Shown here: positions 53,225-63,636 of the stretch, one piece after another | How positions within the stretch are numbered: position 1 is the stretch's first letter | How the letters are laid out: each line of letters begins with the position of its first letter | Assembly: GCF_014636865.1 (NCBI RefSeq) | Contig: NZ_BMER01000007.1 | Location: 192,921-256,920, forward strand | Source of the DNA: Parapedobacter pyrenivorans | GTDB taxonomy: Bacteria > Bacteroidota > Bacteroidia > Sphingobacteriales > Sphingobacteriaceae | Direction of reading: 5' to 3' | Length of the DNA stretch: 64,000 nucleotides | Position numbers and translations under genes: made by a program | The notes under the pieces: generated by a model | The model's input: only the letters and a program-made list of their open reading frames with translations | The model's database searches: none | What the model was told of the DNA's origin: nothing

Positions 53225-55516
53225 ATGCGAAGAAGACATCAACTAATCAGGAAGCTGCTGGCGGGTTTAGCCGTCGCTTGTTTTGCCTTCCCCTATTCCT
53301 ATGCGCAGGAACGCGATTTGGTGAAGTATGTGAACACCTTGCAGGGAACCGATTCTGAATGGTCGTTATCCTATGGAAATACGTATCCCACTGTGGGGTT
53401 GCCCTTTGGTGTCCATTTCTTTTCCGCCCAAACCGGCAAAAACGGCGACGGCTGGAAATACCAATATAAAGCCACTACCATCCGGGGATTTCAACAGGTT
53501 CACCAATGCAGCCCCTGGATGAACGATTACGCAGTTTTTTCGCTGATGCCGGGCGTCGGAAATCTGGTGGTCAACGAAGATGCGCGTGCGTTGGCATTCA
53601 GTCACGACCGCGAAGTTGCAAAACCGCACTACTATGCCGTGGAATTCGATAACGGCATACATACAGAAATAAGCCCTGTTGAACGGGGAGCGCATATGCG
53701 ATTCAGCTTCCCCGGCAAGCAAAAAGCTTACTTGGTGTTGGACGGGTTTATCAAAGATAGCGAGGTAAAGATCATTCCGGAGGAGCGCAAGATTATCGGT
53801 TTTGTCAACAATGGACGTTTCGTACCCGGCAATTTCAGGAATTATTTCGTGCTTGTCTTTGACCGGGATTTCAAGAGTTTCGGTACCTGGGAGAACACGG
53901 AAGACCAGGTAAAGCCGGGGAATCGGTATGACGAGGGAAAAGGAGTGGGCGCTTATCTCGAATTCGCACCCGGCATTACTGTTGAAGTAAAGGTGGCCTC
54001 CTCCTATATCAATCCCGATCAGGCGGAGCTGACCCTCAAGCAGGAGCTAGGGAATGCCAAAAATTTTGAAACGACAAAAAGCAAGGCTTTTGATAGTTGG
54101 AATACCCTGCTGAATCGCATCGTCGTAGAAGGTGGAACCGAAGAAGAAAAAGCGACGTTTTATTCCTGCCTGTTCCGCGCCAATCTGTTTTCGCGGAAAT
54201 TTTTTGAAATCGATGCAGATGGTAACCCGTATTACTATAGTCCTTACGATGGCGAAATCCATTCAGGGTACATGTATACCGACAATGGTTTTTGGGATAC
54301 CTTTCGGGCACAGTTTCCCCTGAGCAACATCCTGCACCCAGAAATGCAGGGAAGGTACATGCAATCGTTGCTGGATGCCCAGAAACAGTCCGGTTTTTTT
54401 CCGACATGGTCTAATCCCGGGATGTCGGGCGTCATGATCGGCAACCATGCGATATCATTACTCGCCGATGCCTGGGCTAAGGGCATCCGGACGTTTGATC
54501 CCGACAGTGCACTAGCAGCTTACTACCACGAAACAACCAATAAAGGTTTTTGGGGTGGTTCTAACGGACGCGAGGGATGGAAGGACTACTTTACAAAAGG
54601 CTATATTCCCTATGGTGAAATCCACGAAAGCACAGCCAAAACCTTGGAATACGCCTACGACGATTTCTGCGGTTACCAGTTGGCGAAGTCTATCGGCAAT
54701 GATTTCTACGCCAACGTGTTTGCCCGGCAACTATATAATTACAAAAACGTGTTCGACCCGGGCGTCAACTTTGTGCGGGGGCGGCAGCCGGATGGTAAAT
54801 GGCTTCCCGATTTCGATGCCGTTGAATGGGGTGGACCGTTTACGGAAGCCAATGCGTGGCAATATACGTGGTCGGTTTTGCACGATATAAATGGCCTCAT
54901 TGATCTCATTGGTGGAGAAGCGCGCTTTAATGCGAAGCTGGATTCTTTTTTCACGATGGATCAACGGATCGAATACGGCACCTACGGTAAAGAAATCCAT
55001 GAAATGCGGGAGATGCTGCTGGCAAAAATGGGACAATACGCGCATGGCAACCAGCCTACGCAACACGTTCCCTATCTCTACAACTTTAGCGGCCAGCCCT
55101 GGAAATCGCAAAAGCAGGTCCGCCAGGTCATGTCGCAGTTATACAATGCCACCGAAAAGGGCTATCCGGGCGATGAAGACCAGGGCCAGATGTCATCCTG
55201 GTATGTACTGAGTGCATTAGGAATCTATAGCGTTTGTCCGGGAACGGATGAATACGTGATCGGCAGTCCGGTCTTTGAGAAGGCCACCATCACCTTGGAA
55301 AACGGGAAACGTTTTACCGTTCGGGCTAGGAAAAACGGTCCGAAGCATGTCTATATCCAATCCGCGCGCCTGAATGGAAAGTTGTATGACAAAAACTACA
55401 TTACTTATGCTGATATCATCAACGGCGGAGAGATCGAGTTTGTGATGAGCGATGTCCCTAATTTTGAACGCGGGACTGACGCAACGTCTAGGCCATTTTC
55501 CATGAGTCCACTGTAG
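53225..55516 (+). CDS. GH92 alpha-mannosidase, signal peptide type
   Basis: A 763-residue GH92 enzyme with a cleavable signal peptide (LLAGLAVACFAFPYSYAQ) rather than a lipobox, so it is probably periplasmic, while its neighbour is lipid-anchored. Motifs: KYVNTLQGTDSEWSLSYGN, NGFWDTFRAQFPLSN, and the signature GDEDQGQMSSWYVLSALG beginning at residue 649. It differs clearly from the first copy, so linkage or chain-length preference may differ. The ATG at 53225 is chosen over a TTG two codons before. Its end lies 76 bases before the SusD start. Confidence 0.94.
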   Translation: MRRRHQLIRKLLAGLAVACFAFPYSYAQERDLVKYVNTLQGTDSEWSLSYGNTYPTVGLPFGVHFFSAQTGKNGDGWKYQYKATTIRGFQQVHQCSPWMNDYAVFSLMPGVGNLVVNEDARALAFSHDREVAKPHYYAVEFDNGIHTEISPVERGAHMRFSFPGKQKAYLVLDGFIKDSEVKIIPEERKIIGFVNNGRFVPGNFRNYFVLVFDRDFKSFGTWENTEDQVKPGNRYDEGKGVGAYLEFAPGITVEVKVASSYINPDQAELTLKQELGNAKNFETTKSKAFDSWNTLLNRIVVEGGTEEEKATFYSCLFRANLFSRKFFEIDADGNPYYYSPYDGEIHSGYMYTDNGFWDTFRAQFPLSNILHPEMQGRYMQSLLDAQKQSGFFPTWSNPGMSGVMIGNHAISLLADAWAKGIRTFDPDSALAAYYHETTNKGFWGGSNGREGWKDYFTKGYIPYGEIHESTAKTLEYAYDDFCGYQLAKSIGNDFYANVFARQLYNYKNVFDPGVNFVRGRQPDGKWLPDFDAVEWGGPFTEANAWQYTWSVLHDINGLIDLIGGEARFNAKLDSFFTMDQRIEYGTYGKEIHEMREMLLAKMGQYAHGNQPTQHVPYLYNFSGQPWKSQKQVRQVMSQLYNATEKGYPGDEDQGQMSSWYVLSALGIYSVCPGTDEYVIGSPVFEKATITLENGKRFTVRARKNGPKHVYIQSARLNGKLYDKNYITYADIINGGEIEFVMSDVPNFERGTDATSRPFSMSPL

Positions 55517-55592
55517 CTAGTCGAAATTTCGGTTTCGGCAACCAATAAAGAGAACCATTATAGCACCCTAATTATAAGTTAAAATTTTGATT

Positions 55593-57320
55593 ATGAGGTT
55601 TTTTATGTACGCAGCGCTTGTTGCGCTTACGCTGGCGTCGTGCAGCAAACAAGGGTTTCTTGACCAGACACAATCGACGGATCTGAATGAGCAGGTCGTG
55701 TTCTCGGACAGCGCCTACACCATCAATTTCCTTTCCAGTATGTATGCCGATATCGGCTTTGCTACCTGGCCGAAGCGATTTGGCGGGGGTGGGCTAGACG
55801 CCTGTACCGACGAAGCGGAGGGCACCGGTTTAGGAAGCATCAATACATTCATCCAGTTTGCCACGGGCACGGTCAATTCGAATATGATTACCAAGGATGC
55901 CTGGACCACGGCTTACACCAATATCCGAAGGGCCAATATTATGCTCAAGAACGTGCCGGGGGCAAAATTCGGTGCCGATATCAAAGTACGGGCAAAAGCT
56001 GAAACGCGCTTTTTGAGGGCCTACTATTATTTTGTTCTGCTGGAACACTACGGAGGGGTGCCCCTAATGGGAGATAGCGTATACCGTAAGGAGGATATTA
56101 TTCCTGCCACGCGCAATACCTTTGAAGAGTGCGTAGAATATATTGTGGCGGAATGTGATGCGGCAGCGGAAGACTTGCCCTGGATGCACATCGGCGAAAA
56201 CTATGGGCGTGTCAGCAAAGCGGCTTGTTATGGGCTGAAATCCCGTCTGCTGCTGTATGCCGCCAGCCCGTTGTTTAATGGGGGAGCGACAGTGACGGAC
56301 GAGCGTTTACGGTCGGTTGTCGGCTATCCGGATGCCAACTCATCGAGGTGGGAACGGGCCGAACAGGCGGCGCTTCAGGTAATGGATGGCTCGGGCGGAC
56401 AGTATGCATTACATGTTGATAACGAAACAGAACCGGGCTACGGATTTTATGAGGTTTTCCAGTTGAGAAAGAACTCCGAGTACCTGCTGGCCCGGATGCA
56501 GGCTTCAAACAGCGACTTAGAAGGTATCTGGAATCCGCCGACCTTTGGGGTTTCAAGTCCCGGTGCCCGTCCCTATCTTGAAATGGTGAATGCATTCGGT
56601 ATGAAGAATGGAATGCCCATTGACGACCCGGCATCCGGTTACGATCCCCAACAGCCTTACAAAGACCGGGACCCGAGGTTTGCCAATACCATCACGCGCG
56701 ACCAGTCGCTGGTTTTTCACCGCGATGGGCTGGCAAGGCGGCCGGTTAATATCTACGTCAATAAAACCGATCCCAATAACGTCACATCCGGTCAGGATGC
56801 TGTCTACAAGGGTACACCAACAGGATATTATACGTATAAGATGCTTAATCGGGATGTGGCTGCGGATTGGTTTAACACGTATACACCACGGTGTCTTCCC
56901 ATCATACGGTATGCGGAAATACTATTGAACTACGCCGAAGCGCGTAACGAACGGCTGGCATCGCCCGACCAGGAAGTTTACCAAGCGGTCGAAGCCATCC
57001 GCGAACGGGCAGGCCTTTCGCCCTACCAATTACGCACGGGATTAAGCCAGGCTGAAATGCGGGAGATTATCCGTAATGAGCGACGGAAGGAACTAGCCTT
57101 CGAAGGACACCGGTTTTTTGACGTCAGGCGTTGGATGATTGCGGAGGTTGTTGAAAACAGTCAATTGCACGGCACCGAACCAGTACGGACATCATCAGGC
57201 ATTGCCTACCAAACCATAGACGTACGAAAGCGCGTATTTGATCAACGCATGTATTTATGGCCCATTCCGCAGTCGGAAGTGGCTAAATCAACCGATTTAT
57301 TGCAAAACCCGGGCTATTGA
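55593..57320 (+). CDS. SusD/RagB-like glycan-binding lipoprotein (first copy)
   Basis: A 575-residue surface lipoprotein: lipobox LASC (cysteine near residue 17) and SusD TPR-like folds. C-terminal hallmarks are YAEILLNYAEARNE, IRERAGLSPYQL and IIRNERRKELAFEGHRFFDVRRW. SusD proteins cap SusC channels and capture oligosaccharides. Unusually, no SusC precedes it; the nearest SusC lies downstream beyond two other genes. It shares its C-terminal third closely with the second SusD at 61921. The ATG at 55593 is chosen over a TTG six bases upstream. Confidence 0.93.
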   Translation: MRFFMYAALVALTLASCSKQGFLDQTQSTDLNEQVVFSDSAYTINFLSSMYADIGFATWPKRFGGGGLDACTDEAEGTGLGSINTFIQFATGTVNSNMITKDAWTTAYTNIRRANIMLKNVPGAKFGADIKVRAKAETRFLRAYYYFVLLEHYGGVPLMGDSVYRKEDIIPATRNTFEECVEYIVAECDAAAEDLPWMHIGENYGRVSKAACYGLKSRLLLYAASPLFNGGATVTDERLRSVVGYPDANSSRWERAEQAALQVMDGSGGQYALHVDNETEPGYGFYEVFQLRKNSEYLLARMQASNSDLEGIWNPPTFGVSSPGARPYLEMVNAFGMKNGMPIDDPASGYDPQQPYKDRDPRFANTITRDQSLVFHRDGLARRPVNIYVNKTDPNNVTSGQDAVYKGTPTGYYTYKMLNRDVAADWFNTYTPRCLPIIRYAEILLNYAEARNERLASPDQEVYQAVEAIRERAGLSPYQLRTGLSQAEMREIIRNERRKELAFEGHRFFDVRRWMIAEVVENSQLHGTEPVRTSSGIAYQTIDVRKRVFDQRMYLWPIPQSEVAKSTDLLQNPGY

Positions 57321-57337
57321 TTGTCCGACAAACCTAT

Positions 57338-57796
57338 ATGAAGATGAAAACCAATTTAGTAGCATCTACCGTGTTCATGGCCCTGGGGCTGGTAGGACTC
57401 TCGTCATGTGAAGATGGAATATCAGAAATGGCGACAGAAGAAACGGTGAAAGACATCACCGGAAGTTGGAAAGTGGTGCAGCTGACGAGAAACGGAGAAG
57501 ATTTGAGCCAGCGCTTAGACCTGTCCGATTTCCGTATCGATTTTAATGCGGATGGGACCTACACACTGGCTGAACAATTGCCGTTTATTGCCGATGCGTC
57601 GGGATCCTATCGACTCAGCGACCCGCAATATCCGTTTTCGCTGATTTTAAGACCAGCGGGCATCGAAGAGGACGTGGTGGCCAGGTTTCAATTTCCGACC
57701 GTTGCAGGCAAGCGACAGTTGAGCCTTTCTTTCAGCCTCGGGTGTGAAAGCAATACTTATCAATATAATTTCGAACGCGAAAACCAAGACTTATGA
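57338..57796 (+). CDS. Lipocalin-like/DUF5004-type lipoprotein
   Basis: A 152-residue exported lipoprotein (lipobox LSSC after KTNLVASTVFMALGLVG). The body is a small beta-sheet protein with ITGSWKVVQLTRNGEDL and IDFNADGTYTLAEQLPF, the lipocalin-like pattern of DUF5004 proteins that commonly follow SusCD genes. Its job is unknown; it may bind glycan or stabilise the complex. The ATG at 57338 is taken because it opens the signal. Its stop overlaps the start of the next gene by 4 bases. Confidence 0.75.
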   Translation: MKMKTNLVASTVFMALGLVGLSSCEDGISEMATEETVKDITGSWKVVQLTRNGEDLSQRLDLSDFRIDFNADGTYTLAEQLPFIADASGSYRLSDPQYPFSLILRPAGIEEDVVARFQFPTVAGKRQLSLSFSLGCESNTYQYNFERENQDL

Positions 57797-58782
57797 AACG
57801 GGCAACTCATACCTTACTATATGGCTATCTTCTCGTAGGCCTTTTCGTTACGATGTTCCTCGTGCATTGCGGATTGACGGCGCTAACCGTCACCGTACCT
57901 GAAAAAGCAACGGTAAACGAACGCGTCACTTTTGTGATGCACAGCGGTGCGGAACCACGGATAGAAGAACCGGGAACCTATACTACACAGTTGCTTGCGG
58001 GGATCATGGTTCCCAAAAGCTGGAATGCCAGAACGAATGCAGTGCTGACGTTTACCAGTCCGAAGGGAAATGGCGTCTTGCGGATGATTCCCGATTCGGA
58101 AATCGAACCGGTCTCCGGCGTGAGCTGGCATCAGGCTGCAAAGAATATGTTTGGTATCGGACCAAACCTGGTGGACGACTTCGAATGGATTGTGTACCGG
58201 AGTACGCAGTCCTATACATTTAGAAATAACGAGGATATCGATTTTGATGTCAATGTGGAGTGCAATGTCGGGTCGGAGAATATGCTCGTCAAGTTGGGAT
58301 TTTATGTCGGTTCTTCCATAGAAAATCTCCGTCCGGAAGATACGGACTACAAAAAGGTTGCGTTTTCGCAGTCGTTTGAAGTGACCGGTGGCGAGGGCGA
58401 CTTGATCGACTTTGTCAACCCGCAGCTGGCCACCGTGCAACCTGTCAGGAGTCTGGATAACGATATCATTACATTAATGTTCGATGCGGGGGTTACGCAA
58501 ACCGCACTCGAAAACGAGGATGATATCTATTTGACGATTCAGGGTTTTGATGAAGCGGGGCTACTCGTAGCCGAAGTGAACGAACAAACCGGTAAAACCC
58601 GGCTTACGAGTATCGGCGGAAAAAGATTTCTAATCGATTTCTGGCCGCGTGGTTATTTCAGTCTTGAAAGTGTCCAACGGATAGCCCGCCTGGAATATTT
58701 TGTTACCGACGCCAGTGGTATCCGACGTGTTGGATACGGCAACACCGACGAACCCTTTACGTACACTTTTCGCTGTCAATAA
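57793..58782 (+). CDS. DUF4961-type exported protein
   Basis: A 329-residue exported protein with an N-terminal hydrophobic segment that contains a possible lipobox (LVHCGL). The rest is beta-rich: Ig-like strands (VNERVTFVMHSGAEPRIEEP, NARTNAVLTFTSPKGNG, and ITLMFDAGVTQTALENEDDI). It resembles DUF4961 proteins that accompany DUF5004 genes in Bacteroidota sugar loci; a surface glycan-binding role is plausible but unproven. The start overlaps the upstream gene by 4 bases (ATGA), indicating translational coupling. Confidence 0.75.
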   Translation: MKRATHTLLYGYLLVGLFVTMFLVHCGLTALTVTVPEKATVNERVTFVMHSGAEPRIEEPGTYTTQLLAGIMVPKSWNARTNAVLTFTSPKGNGVLRMIPDSEIEPVSGVSWHQAAKNMFGIGPNLVDDFEWIVYRSTQSYTFRNNEDIDFDVNVECNVGSENMLVKLGFYVGSSIENLRPEDTDYKKVAFSQSFEVTGGEGDLIDFVNPQLATVQPVRSLDNDIITLMFDAGVTQTALENEDDIYLTIQGFDEAGLLVAEVNEQTGKTRLTSIGGKRFLIDFWPRGYFSLESVQRIARLEYFVTDASGIRRVGYGNTDEPFTYTFRCQ

Positions 58783-58793
58783 ATACCTTGAAC

Positions 58794-61700
58794 ATGTTGA
58801 ATCACTATATAAAAGTCAGTGCAACCGGTTTACTCCTGCTGGTCGCCGTAAACCGCGGTGTACAAGCAAGATCTATTAAATCAATCGACGTGCGTAGCAC
58901 GATCTGTCAAATCGGAATGAACAGCGCGATCAAAGTAGTCGACGAATATGGGAAACCACTCCCGGCCGTAAAAATCTATTCTTTGCAAAACGAACTGCTA
59001 GGAGAGACAAACGAACAGGGTGAGGTTGATCTCGTGGTTAACGACCCGGATATGCACATTTCACTACGACATCCAGCCTACTATGCAAAGACATTGCCAG
59101 CAGGAGCGATGCGTACGGTGGCGATGATCCCGATTTACCTGCAAGCGCCGGATACGGTTGACGTGGTGCATGACAAACGGGATCGGAACGCAGTGATTGG
59201 ATCCGTCGCGGCCGTTTACAACAGCCAACTTAAATCCACACCCACGCCTTTATACCTGAACGCACTTACAGGGAGGCTTCCTGGCTTGTACACCCAAGAA
59301 ACCAACGGCTTCCGGTCGGTGCGCACCTCGCCGATTACCGCAAATGACCTGGCTGGTTCGTTGCCGACAGACGCAACTAAATACAGCACCAGCCTGAGTG
59401 ACAATTCGGAGCTGGCTTTCCAATTGCGCGGACAAAACCCCGTCGTGTTAATCGACGGTGTACAACGGGAGATTTATTCGATCGATCCGGAGAGTATCGA
59501 ATCGATCACCGTAGCGAAAGACGCTTTGTCGGCCATTCTCCTCGGGCAACGGAGTTCCCGCGGGGTGCTGCAGGTAACAACCAAGAAAGGAAAGCCCGGT
59601 CCGCCGCGTATTTCCTTTACCGCGCAAACCGGTGTGCAGAACGCCTTGAAACAGCCCGAGCCTTTGAATGCAGCTCAATATGCCTACCTATATAATGAGG
59701 CGTTATTAAACAGCGGGCGTCCAGCTGTATATACCCAGGAGGACTTTGACGCGTTCAAAAGCGGGGGCGACCCGGTTTTTTACCCAGATGTGAATTGGTA
59801 CGATGCGGTTCTGAAAAATAACAACCCAATCACCAAGTACAATCTTGGGGTAAACGGGGGGACAAAGATTGCCCGCTATGCCTTATCACTGAGCTACATG
59901 AATCAAGACGGCATGTTCCAGTCGTCCGATCAGTTCAACTATGAAACCAACTTGAGACAGCAACGGTATCTGATAAATAGTTCCATTGATGTCGATGTAA
60001 CGAGCGATCTGACCATTGGGCTGCAACTGTTCGGCCGGATTCAGGAAGGGCGCCACCCCGGTGCGGGTGTTGGCAACATCCTGAATGCGCTGCATTCAAC
60101 TCCCAATAGTGCGTATCCTATTTTTAACGACGATGGTAGCTACGGAGGCTCGGCTGAGTATCCGACCAATCTTTATCAACTGGTTACCGGATCCGGATAT
60201 CGCTTGGACAATACACGGGATGTGATGGCCAACCTTGATTTCAACTATCGGTTTGACCGATGGCTGCCAGGGCTGTATGCCGGGGGCAAGTTAAACGTAT
60301 CGTCCACTTCCTCCAGTTTGGTCGACCGGAATCGTCAGCAGCCGGTTTACGATGTCCGGTACAATGACGCCGGAGAGCTGGTGTATGTACGCTATGGAAA
60401 TATTGCAGATCAACCCAACTCCTTTGCGACGACATCAACAGCCAATTTCATTTACTACCAAGGTAACATCGGATACGATACACAGCTAAACGGCGATCAC
60501 CGGATAGGGGCCCGGATTTTTATGGATCAACAGACCGCCAACTACCAGTTCGATTTGCCCGCGATTCATACGAATGTGGCAGCCACCGCAAATTATGCTT
60601 ACCAAAAGAAATATTTTGCTGAGTTTGCTGCAAATTATTCTGGTTTTAACCGCTTTCTGCCGGGGAAAAAGTTTGGGCTGTTTTACGCCGTCGGCCTGGC
60701 ATGGGACGTGGCACAGGAGTCTTTTCTGGACGAACAATCCGATTGGTTGACGGAGCTCAAATTGCGGGCTACGTATGGCAAAACCGGAAATACCAACGAA
60801 GGCTCGCTGGGTTATTACAGCTGGCGCGCATCCTACGGCCAGGATGGAAACAACGGCTACAACGTGGGTTCGGAATACTCGTTCGTTAGCAGCTTGATAG
60901 AAAAAGGGCTGGCCAATGTAGAAGGCACGTGGGAAAAAGGACGTAAACTTAATGTAGGACTGGATATATCGTTATGGAGTTCCCTCAGTTTATCTGCGGA
61001 ATACTACCAGGATAACTATTACGACCTACTGCAGCAACGGGGATCCACCATCGAGCTGATTGGGATTGGATACCCGAACGAAAATATCGGGAAGAATCGG
61101 TATGAAGGACAGGAACTAACTATTACCTATCAGAATAGGGCAGGAAACTTCCATTATTTTGTTGCGGCGAATGCTTCGCGGATGCGTACGGAAGTCGTTT
61201 ATATGAACGAAGTTTTCCAACAGTATGCGTGGAGCCGCCGTACCGGTATGCCTGTGGGACAAACGTTTGGCTACCTGGCAGACGGACTGATTCGTGACCA
61301 GGCCGAAGCCAATGCCGCGCCACTACTGGGCGGGAATGAAGTGCATCCGGGCGACGTAAAACTGGTCGATCTGAACAACGATGGTATCATTAATATCTAC
61401 GACCAGACCGCAATCGGCAACACCAAGCCGTTGCTCTATTTCGGGACGACCATTGGATTCAATTTCGCAGGTCTAGATTTCAGCGTGTTGTTGCAGGGCG
61501 TTGCCAATCGTACCTATCAACAGACGGACTATTCCTTCGGAAGTAGTGGAGAACGGCAGGGATATGCGTACTTGCTAGGGCGGTGGACACCGGAGACAGC
61601 CGAAACGGCAACCTACCCACGCCTCACTGTCGGTTCCGATCCAACCAATACGCCGCATCTCAATACGTCCAGCTATTGGACACGTTCGGGAGAATACCTG

Positions 61701-61901
61701 CGGGTACGTAATATCGATTTGGGCTACACGTTCCCCTTTCACCTAAGCCGGAAGATACGGGTCTCCACGCTCCGCGTTTTCGCTAATGCACAGAATCTGT
61801 TTACCGTTACACCCTACGACCGGCTGGACCCGGAAATACATGGTGATACAGCCTATCCCATCCAGCGCGTGATCAGTTTTGGGGTAAACATCAAATTATA
61901 A
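58794..61901 (+). CDS. SusC/RagA TonB-dependent outer-membrane transporter
   Basis: A 1035-residue outer-membrane transporter. A signal peptide is followed by a regulatory beta-domain (IKVVDEYGKPLPAVKIYSLQ), the plug with the Sus-type VVLIDGVQREIYSIDPESIE and a modified LLGQRSSRGVLQVTTKKG, and a 22-strand barrel that ends RVISFGVNIKL. It imports glycans with the SusD lipoprotein. The following gene is a SusD, so this SusC-SusD order is the usual pair, while the first SusD upstream is separate. The ATG at 58794 is preferred over a TTG two codons upstream. Confidence 0.94.
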   Translation: MLNHYIKVSATGLLLLVAVNRGVQARSIKSIDVRSTICQIGMNSAIKVVDEYGKPLPAVKIYSLQNELLGETNEQGEVDLVVNDPDMHISLRHPAYYAKTLPAGAMRTVAMIPIYLQAPDTVDVVHDKRDRNAVIGSVAAVYNSQLKSTPTPLYLNALTGRLPGLYTQETNGFRSVRTSPITANDLAGSLPTDATKYSTSLSDNSELAFQLRGQNPVVLIDGVQREIYSIDPESIESITVAKDALSAILLGQRSSRGVLQVTTKKGKPGPPRISFTAQTGVQNALKQPEPLNAAQYAYLYNEALLNSGRPAVYTQEDFDAFKSGGDPVFYPDVNWYDAVLKNNNPITKYNLGVNGGTKIARYALSLSYMNQDGMFQSSDQFNYETNLRQQRYLINSSIDVDVTSDLTIGLQLFGRIQEGRHPGAGVGNILNALHSTPNSAYPIFNDDGSYGGSAEYPTNLYQLVTGSGYRLDNTRDVMANLDFNYRFDRWLPGLYAGGKLNVSSTSSSLVDRNRQQPVYDVRYNDAGELVYVRYGNIADQPNSFATTSTANFIYYQGNIGYDTQLNGDHRIGARIFMDQQTANYQFDLPAIHTNVAATANYAYQKKYFAEFAANYSGFNRFLPGKKFGLFYAVGLAWDVAQESFLDEQSDWLTELKLRATYGKTGNTNEGSLGYYSWRASYGQDGNNGYNVGSEYSFVSSLIEKGLANVEGTWEKGRKLNVGLDISLWSSLSLSAEYYQDNYYDLLQQRGSTIELIGIGYPNENIGKNRYEGQELTITYQNRAGNFHYFVAANASRMRTEVVYMNEVFQQYAWSRRTGMPVGQTFGYLADGLIRDQAEANAAPLLGGNEVHPGDVKLVDLNNDGIINIYDQTAIGNTKPLLYFGTTIGFNFAGLDFSVLLQGVANRTYQQTDYSFGSSGERQGYAYLLGRWTPETAETATYPRLTVGSDPTNTPHLNTSSYWTRSGEYLRVRNIDLGYTFPFHLSRKIRVSTLRVFANAQNLFTVTPYDRLDPEIHGDTAYPIQRVISFGVNIKL

Positions 61902-61920
61902 CCTGAAATCAGTTAACGAT

Positions 61921-63603
61921 ATGAACCCTATACATTTAAAATGGATTGTTCTCGTCGGAACCATCATCTCCTTTTTCGCTTGTCAGAGCGACCTTGAGGT
62001 AGAACCCATCGAACTGCAGACGTTGTATCAAGTATTTGACAAGAATGATTCAGCAGGTGTAGAAGCCAACCGGTTTTTGTTGGATTGCTACCGTTTTCTG
62101 CCAGCGACGGGAAATCGGGTGGGCGGAGACTTTCTGGATGCCGCGACGGACGATGCCGTTTCTTCTAACCCTACAAACACCTCCGTGCAACAATTGGCCA
62201 CAGGATCGTATGCTTCCGATAATTATCAGGATAACCTATGGGCATCATGGTATCAAGGCATACGCCGGACCAGCATTTTTATTACCCATATCGATCGGGT
62301 ACCTTTGAACGGAAAACTGGCCAATGGAACGCCATTCAATAGGGTATGGAAAGCAGAAGCCCGGTTTTTGCGGGCGCTGTTCTATTTCGAACTGGTAAAG
62401 CGCCATGGCGGGATACCGTTGCTCGGCAATAAGGTGTATCAACTGAATGACAACATCGAGCTGCCGCGCGCGGATTTCCAGGAATGCGTTGCATTTATCA
62501 TAGGCGAATGTGATGCCATTAAAGATAGCTTGCGGACCGATCCGTTTAATCTTCCCTTTTACGAGAGACCAACCAAAGCTGCGGCATTGGCCTTGAAATC
62601 ACGGGTACTGTTATACGCAGCCAGTCCGCTGTTTAACGGTGAAAATATCGATCCGCAAAATCCCCTTACGGGCTATACGGATTTTTCTGCTACCCGATGG
62701 GAAGCGGCAGAAAACGCAGCAACCGCGGTGATGGAACTGGATCTGTTTACGCTCGAGCCGGAGTTTAAGGATATATTCATAACCCGCAATCAGGAGCGTA
62801 TATTTTCGAAGCAAGGCGGACCCAATACCAGTCTGGAAAACGCCAACGGGCCGGTCGGGTATTCCACCGGCGTCAACAACGGCCGGACGAGTCCGACCCA
62901 GGAACTGGTAAATGCATTCGGCATGGTAAACGGATTGCCAATCGACGATCCGAATTCTGGATACAACGCAGACGACCCTTATGTGAACCGGGACGAGCGT
63001 TTTTATGCCACAATCTTTTACAACGGTGCCCCATGGCTGGGCCGGCCGGTGGAAACCTTTGAAGGCGGAGCCGATAAGCCTGGGGGTACCAAGCAGCAGA
63101 CGAAAACCGGTTATTATTTGCGGAAATTTATGGGTGATTTCGAATCGGCGGTTAATTACAGCAACGTCAACCACGATCATATCCTTTTCCGTTATGCCGA
63201 AGTACTATTGAATTTTGCCGAGGCCCGAAACGAACGGCTAGCTGCGCCCGATCAAGAGGTATACAGCGCAGTGGAGCAAATCAGGGAACGCGCAGGGTTG
63301 ACGCCTTTTCAGCTTCCCGCTGGACTTAGCCAATCAGCCATGCGCGAAATCATCCGGAATGAACGCCGTAAGGAACTTGCTTTTGAAGAGCACCGGTTTT
63401 ATGACGTAAGGCGATGGAAGATCGCCGAAACGGAATTCAACAAAGAGCTGTCGGCAATGACTAGCTATCAGACCGGTACTGGAATCATCCGACAGCAGAC
63501 GCCGGTATTGAAAATGAATTTCGAAGAGCGGATGTACCTGGCACCGATTCCGTTTAATGAGGTTATCAAAAATCCACAAATGACACAGAATCCCGGTTGG
63601 TAA
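61921..63603 (+). CDS. SusD/RagB-like glycan-binding lipoprotein (second copy)
   Basis: A 560-residue surface lipoprotein, partner of the SusC directly upstream (19 bases). The lipobox ends FFAC (near residue 20). The C-terminal region (YAEVLLNFAEARNE, IRERAGLTPFQL and IIRNERRKELAFEEHRFYDVRRW) closely matches the first SusD, so the two are recent paralogues by duplication. The TPR-rich N-terminal half (RAAADLALKS-like) follows the family. The gene is complete. Confidence 0.93.
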   Translation: MNPIHLKWIVLVGTIISFFACQSDLEVEPIELQTLYQVFDKNDSAGVEANRFLLDCYRFLPATGNRVGGDFLDAATDDAVSSNPTNTSVQQLATGSYASDNYQDNLWASWYQGIRRTSIFITHIDRVPLNGKLANGTPFNRVWKAEARFLRALFYFELVKRHGGIPLLGNKVYQLNDNIELPRADFQECVAFIIGECDAIKDSLRTDPFNLPFYERPTKAAALALKSRVLLYAASPLFNGENIDPQNPLTGYTDFSATRWEAAENAATAVMELDLFTLEPEFKDIFITRNQERIFSKQGGPNTSLENANGPVGYSTGVNNGRTSPTQELVNAFGMVNGLPIDDPNSGYNADDPYVNRDERFYATIFYNGAPWLGRPVETFEGGADKPGGTKQQTKTGYYLRKFMGDFESAVNYSNVNHDHILFRYAEVLLNFAEARNERLAAPDQEVYSAVEQIRERAGLTPFQLPAGLSQSAMREIIRNERRKELAFEEHRFYDVRRWKIAETEFNKELSAMTSYQTGTGIIRQQTPVLKMNFEERMYLAPIPFNEVIKNPQMTQNPGW

Positions 63604-63636
63604 TCAGATGGTTTAATTGCTATTAGGAAGAAACAG

